This document shows positions 63,092 through 64,000 of a DNA stretch of 64,000 nt, in pieces. Position 1 is the stretch's first letter, and each line of letters begins with the position of its first letter. A program made the translations under genes and the position numbers. The stretch lies in contig CAJXVW010000001.1 in the NCBI GenBank assembly GCA_913062645.1, positions 434,001 to 498,000 of the forward strand, read 5' to 3'. This DNA is from an uncultured Mycoplasmatota bacterium. Lineage in GTDB: Bacteria; Bacillota_I; Bacilli_A; Izemoplasmatales; Izemoplasmataceae. The notes under the pieces are model-generated. The model had not been told where the DNA came from. It searched no databases and worked only from the letters and a program-made list of their open reading frames with translations.

Positions 63092-64000
63092 ATGGCTGAA
63101 CTATTATTCAAAAGCTTAGACAAAGTGTACGACAATGGCGTACAAGCCGTATTTGATTTCAGTTTGAAAATCAAAGACAAGGAATTCATCGTATTCGTTG
63201 GCCCCTCGGGTTGCGGAAAATCGACCACGCTGCGCATGGTTGCCGGACTGGAAGAAATCACCGCCGGTGAGCTCTACATCGACGATGTGCTCGTCAACGA
63301 CGTCGCCCCGAAAGACCGCAACATCGCAATGGTCTTCCAAAGTTACGCCCTGTATCCGCACATGAGCGTGTATGACAACATGGCATTCGGACTGAAGCTC
63401 CGCAAAATGCCGAAAGACGAAATCGATCGCCGCGTGCAAAACGCCGCCGACATTCTCGGTTTGACCGCGTACCTCGACCGCAAACCGAAAGCACTGTCCG
63501 GTGGGCAGCGCCAGCGTGTCGCCCTTGGTCGCGCCATCGTTCGCGACGCGAAAGTATTCCTGATGGACGAACCGCTGTCCAACCTCGATGCCAAACTGCG
63601 TGTTCAGATGCGCGCCGAACTGATCAAGTTGCACGAACGCATTGAAACCACGACCATCTACGTTACCCATGACCAGATCGAAGCCATGACGATGGCAAGC
63701 CGCATCGTCGTCATGAAAGACGGCTACATCCAGCAAGTCGGTGCTCCGAAGGACATCTATGACAATCCCGCCAACATGTTTGTCGGCGGCTTCATCGGAA
63801 CTCCGCCGATGAACTTCATCCACGGTAAAGTCGAAGGGGAACATTTCGTTGGCGAAGGCATCAAAGTCAAAGTGCCGAAGAAAAAACTCGACATGATCAA
63901 GGAAAACAAAAAACTCAACGAACCGATCGTCCTTGGCGTTCGCCCGGAAAACATTCACGACAAAGTGGAAGAGCATGAACACCTCAAAGACTCAATTGTC
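63092..64000 (+). CDS. msmX: Carbohydrate ABC transporter ATPase (MsmX/UgpC type), 3' end outside window
   Basis: 303 residues are visible and the frame runs off the right edge. Walker [11 protein letters not shown]-loop '[28 protein letters not shown]', signature [14 protein letters not shown], Walker B '[17 protein letters not shown]' and H-loop '[12 protein letters not shown]' are intact, followed by the start of the C-terminal TOBE-type domain ('[10 protein letters not shown]'). This is the CUT1 ATPase type that serves several sugar transporters in Bacillota. The four permeases at 43-52 kb lack their own ATPase, so this stand-alone gene is the obvious candidate. AAGGAGAGA precedes the ATG. 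Confidence 0.94.
   Translation, partial: MAELLFKSLDKVYDNGVQAVFDFSLKIKDKEFIVFVGPSGCGKSTTLRMVAGLEEITAGELYIDDVLVNDVAPKDRNIAMVFQSYALYPHMSVYDNMAFGLKLRKMPKDEIDRRVQNAADILGLTAYLDRKPKALSGGQRQRVALGRAIVRDAKVFLMDEPLSNLDAKLRVQMRAELIKLHERIETTTIYVTHDQIEAMTMASRIVVMKDGYIQQVGAPKDIYDNPANMFVGGFIGTPPMNFIHGKVEGEHFVGEGIKVKVPKKKLDMIKENKKLNEPIVLGVRPENIHDKVEEHEHLKDSIV

Overview
The window looks like a chromosome segment of an anaerobic, Gram-positive-type fermenter with about 50-57% GC coding DNA. Genes recognised include NusG domain II, DUF1146, YhaM, WalJ/YycJ, the SUF order sufC-sufD-sufS-sufU-sufB, a one-polypeptide pyruvate:ferredoxin oxidoreductase and an MsmX-type ATPase. These point to Bacillota or its deep Mycoplasmatota ('Tenericutes', Izemoplasma/Haloplasma-like) relatives. 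TGA is used as a stop (for example at the ends of sufU, lacI and the DUF5696 gene), so the code is not that of Mycoplasma. Many surface proteins are lipoproteins. No tRNA, rRNA, CRISPR array, phage or insertion sequence was seen.

Layout. 1-17.1 kb: housekeeping genes: a NusG-II membrane protein (cut by the window edge), DUF1146, YigZ, CCA-adding enzyme, type I pullulanase, YhaM; a minus-strand run of alanine racemase, M20 amidohydrolase and a beta-lactamase-fold hydrolase; a large PrsA-like lipoprotein; WalJ, a choline-kinase-like enzyme and PFOR. 17.2-18.4 kb: MgtC-family protein and an SGNH hydrolase whose nucleophile position is Cys. 18.5-25.7 kb: a surface module: secreted CotH-type kinase, PASTA-GH5 lipoprotein, and a 1281-residue lipoprotein built only of binding modules. 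25.9-30.9 kb: SUF iron-sulfur operon. 31.1-58.6 kb: a very large beta-glucan utilisation locus. 58.6-64 kb: TerB-like protein, transketolase, a GGDEF gene broken by an in-frame stop, a PucR-type regulator and the MsmX/UgpC ATPase (cut by the window edge).

How the genes fit together. The families GH16, GH5 (exo-beta-1,3-glucanase type), GH30, GH3 and a GH94-clan phosphorylase of the GH149/GH161 type point to laminarin-like beta-1,3(1,6)-glucan. Lipoprotein GH16, GH5 and GH3 enzymes would cut and trim polymer at the surface; binding-module lipoproteins would hold it; two solute-binding proteins and two permease pairs would import oligosaccharides, with the orphan ATPase at 63.1 kb as likely motor; cytosolic GH16, GH3, GH5, GH30 and the phosphorylase would finish degradation to glucose and glucose-1-phosphate. 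Inside the transporter cluster sit an NHL-TPR-YIP1 membrane protein and a DUF5696 protein of unknown function. A LacI-family regulator is encoded between two GH16 genes, and palindromes close to CGAAAnCGnTTTCG overlap the promoters of the CotH, binding lipoprotein, phosphorylase and GH16 units, so these probably form one regulon. Functions are read from sequence motifs only; substrate assignment is inference.
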